Shown: positions 63,771-64,000 of the stretch, piece by piece
Numbering within the stretch: position 1 is the stretch's first letter
How the letters are laid out: every line of letters starts with the position of its first letter
NCBI RefSeq assembly: GCF_000521785.1
Contig: NZ_JALZ01000005.1
Coordinates: forward strand, 124,001 to 188,000
Reading direction: 5' to 3'
Origin: Roseivivax halodurans JCM 10272
GTDB lineage: Bacteria; Pseudomonadota; Alphaproteobacteria; Rhodobacterales; Rhodobacteraceae
Length of the DNA stretch: 64,000 nt
The notes under the pieces: generated by a model
Told to the model about the DNA's origin: nothing
Database searches by the model: none
The model's input: the letters and a program-made list of their open reading frames with translations, nothing else
Program-made: the position numbers and the translations under genes

Positions 63771-64000
63771 TCAGCTGTCGTAGTCAATCGCGTGGCGCAG
63801 CTGCTTTTCGTATTCAAGCGCCTTGCCGGTGCCGAGCGCCACGCAGTTGAGGCTCTCGTCCGCGATCGACACGGCGAGCCCGGTCTGTTCGCGCAGCGCG
63901 AGGTCGAGATCTCCGAGCAGCGCGCCGCCACCGGTCAGCATCACGCCGCGGTCGACGATGTCGGCGGCGAGATCCGGTGGGGTCGCCTCGAGCGCTGTCA
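63771..64000 (-). CDS. mreB: Rod shape-determining protein MreB (partial, 3' end only)
   Basis: The last ~76 residues are in the window; the gene continues past the right edge. Visible are [20 protein letters not shown] (phosphate-2 / adenosine loop of the actin fold), [20 protein letters not shown] and the C-terminal [15 protein letters not shown]. MreB filaments organise lateral wall synthesis. First gene of the operon that follows on the minus strand. Confidence 0.95.
   Translation of the reverse strand, partial: TALEATPPDLAADIVDRGVMLTGGGALLGDLDLALREQTGLAVSIADESLNCVALGTGKALEYEKQLRHAIDYDS

Overview
The window looks like a chromosomal segment of an aerobic, high-GC alphaproteobacterium of the Rhodobacteraceae/Roseobacter group. 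This rests on family-typical gene sets: DUF3576-leuS-lptE-holA, phaZ/phaC/phasin/phaR, pyrG-secG, mreCD-mrdA-rodA. It also rests on DUF6476, DUF6324 and DUF2842 proteins, an alphaproteobacterial LexA box (GTTC-N7-GTTC), a tRNA-His with A73 and no G-1, and an RpoH of 298 residues. No prophage, insertion sequence, CRISPR array or plasmid-type gene was seen. Almost everything is housekeeping or ordinary accessory metabolism, tightly packed on both strands; only one gap exceeds 300 bp (19803-20185).

Layout. 1-2.8 kb: the 5' portion of a TPR-sulfotransferase, a porin and a DUF3576 lipoprotein. 2.8-10.7 kb: a glycosyltransferase, leuS-lptE-holA, a glutathione S-transferase, a HI0933-type flavoprotein and a small HNH protein. 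10.7-13.4 kb: an iorAB-type molybdenum hydroxylase pair whose large subunit carries one in-frame TAG. 13.6-16.5 kb: a large chemoreceptor with two PAS domains. 16.6-20 kb: tRNA-Tyr, rlmB, nusB, ribH and ribB fused to a degenerate RibA domain. 20-26 kb: a COG3904/membrane coiled-coil pair, LexA-controlled mmcB, tRNA-His, rluD and rpoH. 26-32.6 kb: a Gfo/Idh/MocA oxidoreductase and the PHA storage locus (phaZ, phaC, two phasins, phaR) with PhaR boxes before both phasins. 32.7-42.3 kb: a DegT aminotransferase and a gamma-glutamyl-amine (puu-like) locus with two glutamine-synthetase-family ligases, a class I amidotransferase, a PuuB-type oxidase and a polar amino-acid ABC transporter. 42.4-50 kb: two TerB-like proteins, rlmJ, cutA, pyrG, secG, a XRE regulator and a DcaP-like porin. 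50-57 kb: purA, DUF2842, ettA, several hypothetical genes and thiamine pyrophosphokinase. 57-64 kb: the elongasome operon mreB-mreC-mreD-mrdA-rodA followed by ghrA and rpe.

How the parts work together. The pha genes form a complete storage-granule module: polymerase, depolymerase, coat proteins and a repressor that senses the granule. The puu-like locus couples an importer to gamma-glutamylation and oxidation of an amine. The mre operon builds the lateral cell wall.

The most unusual signal is a family of seven dispersed short intergenic elements (TTCTTCTTG, about 4 nt, AAATAYYCC, followed in most copies by a GC-rich hairpin). Two of them lie inside the mre operon and one between the two ABC permease genes. 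Other points worth a second look are the amber codon in iorB, the RibB fusion with its zinc cysteines missing, RpoH-type promoters before rpoH itself and before a 77-residue gene, a long unexplained ribB leader, and a degenerate TerB paralogue beside an intact one.
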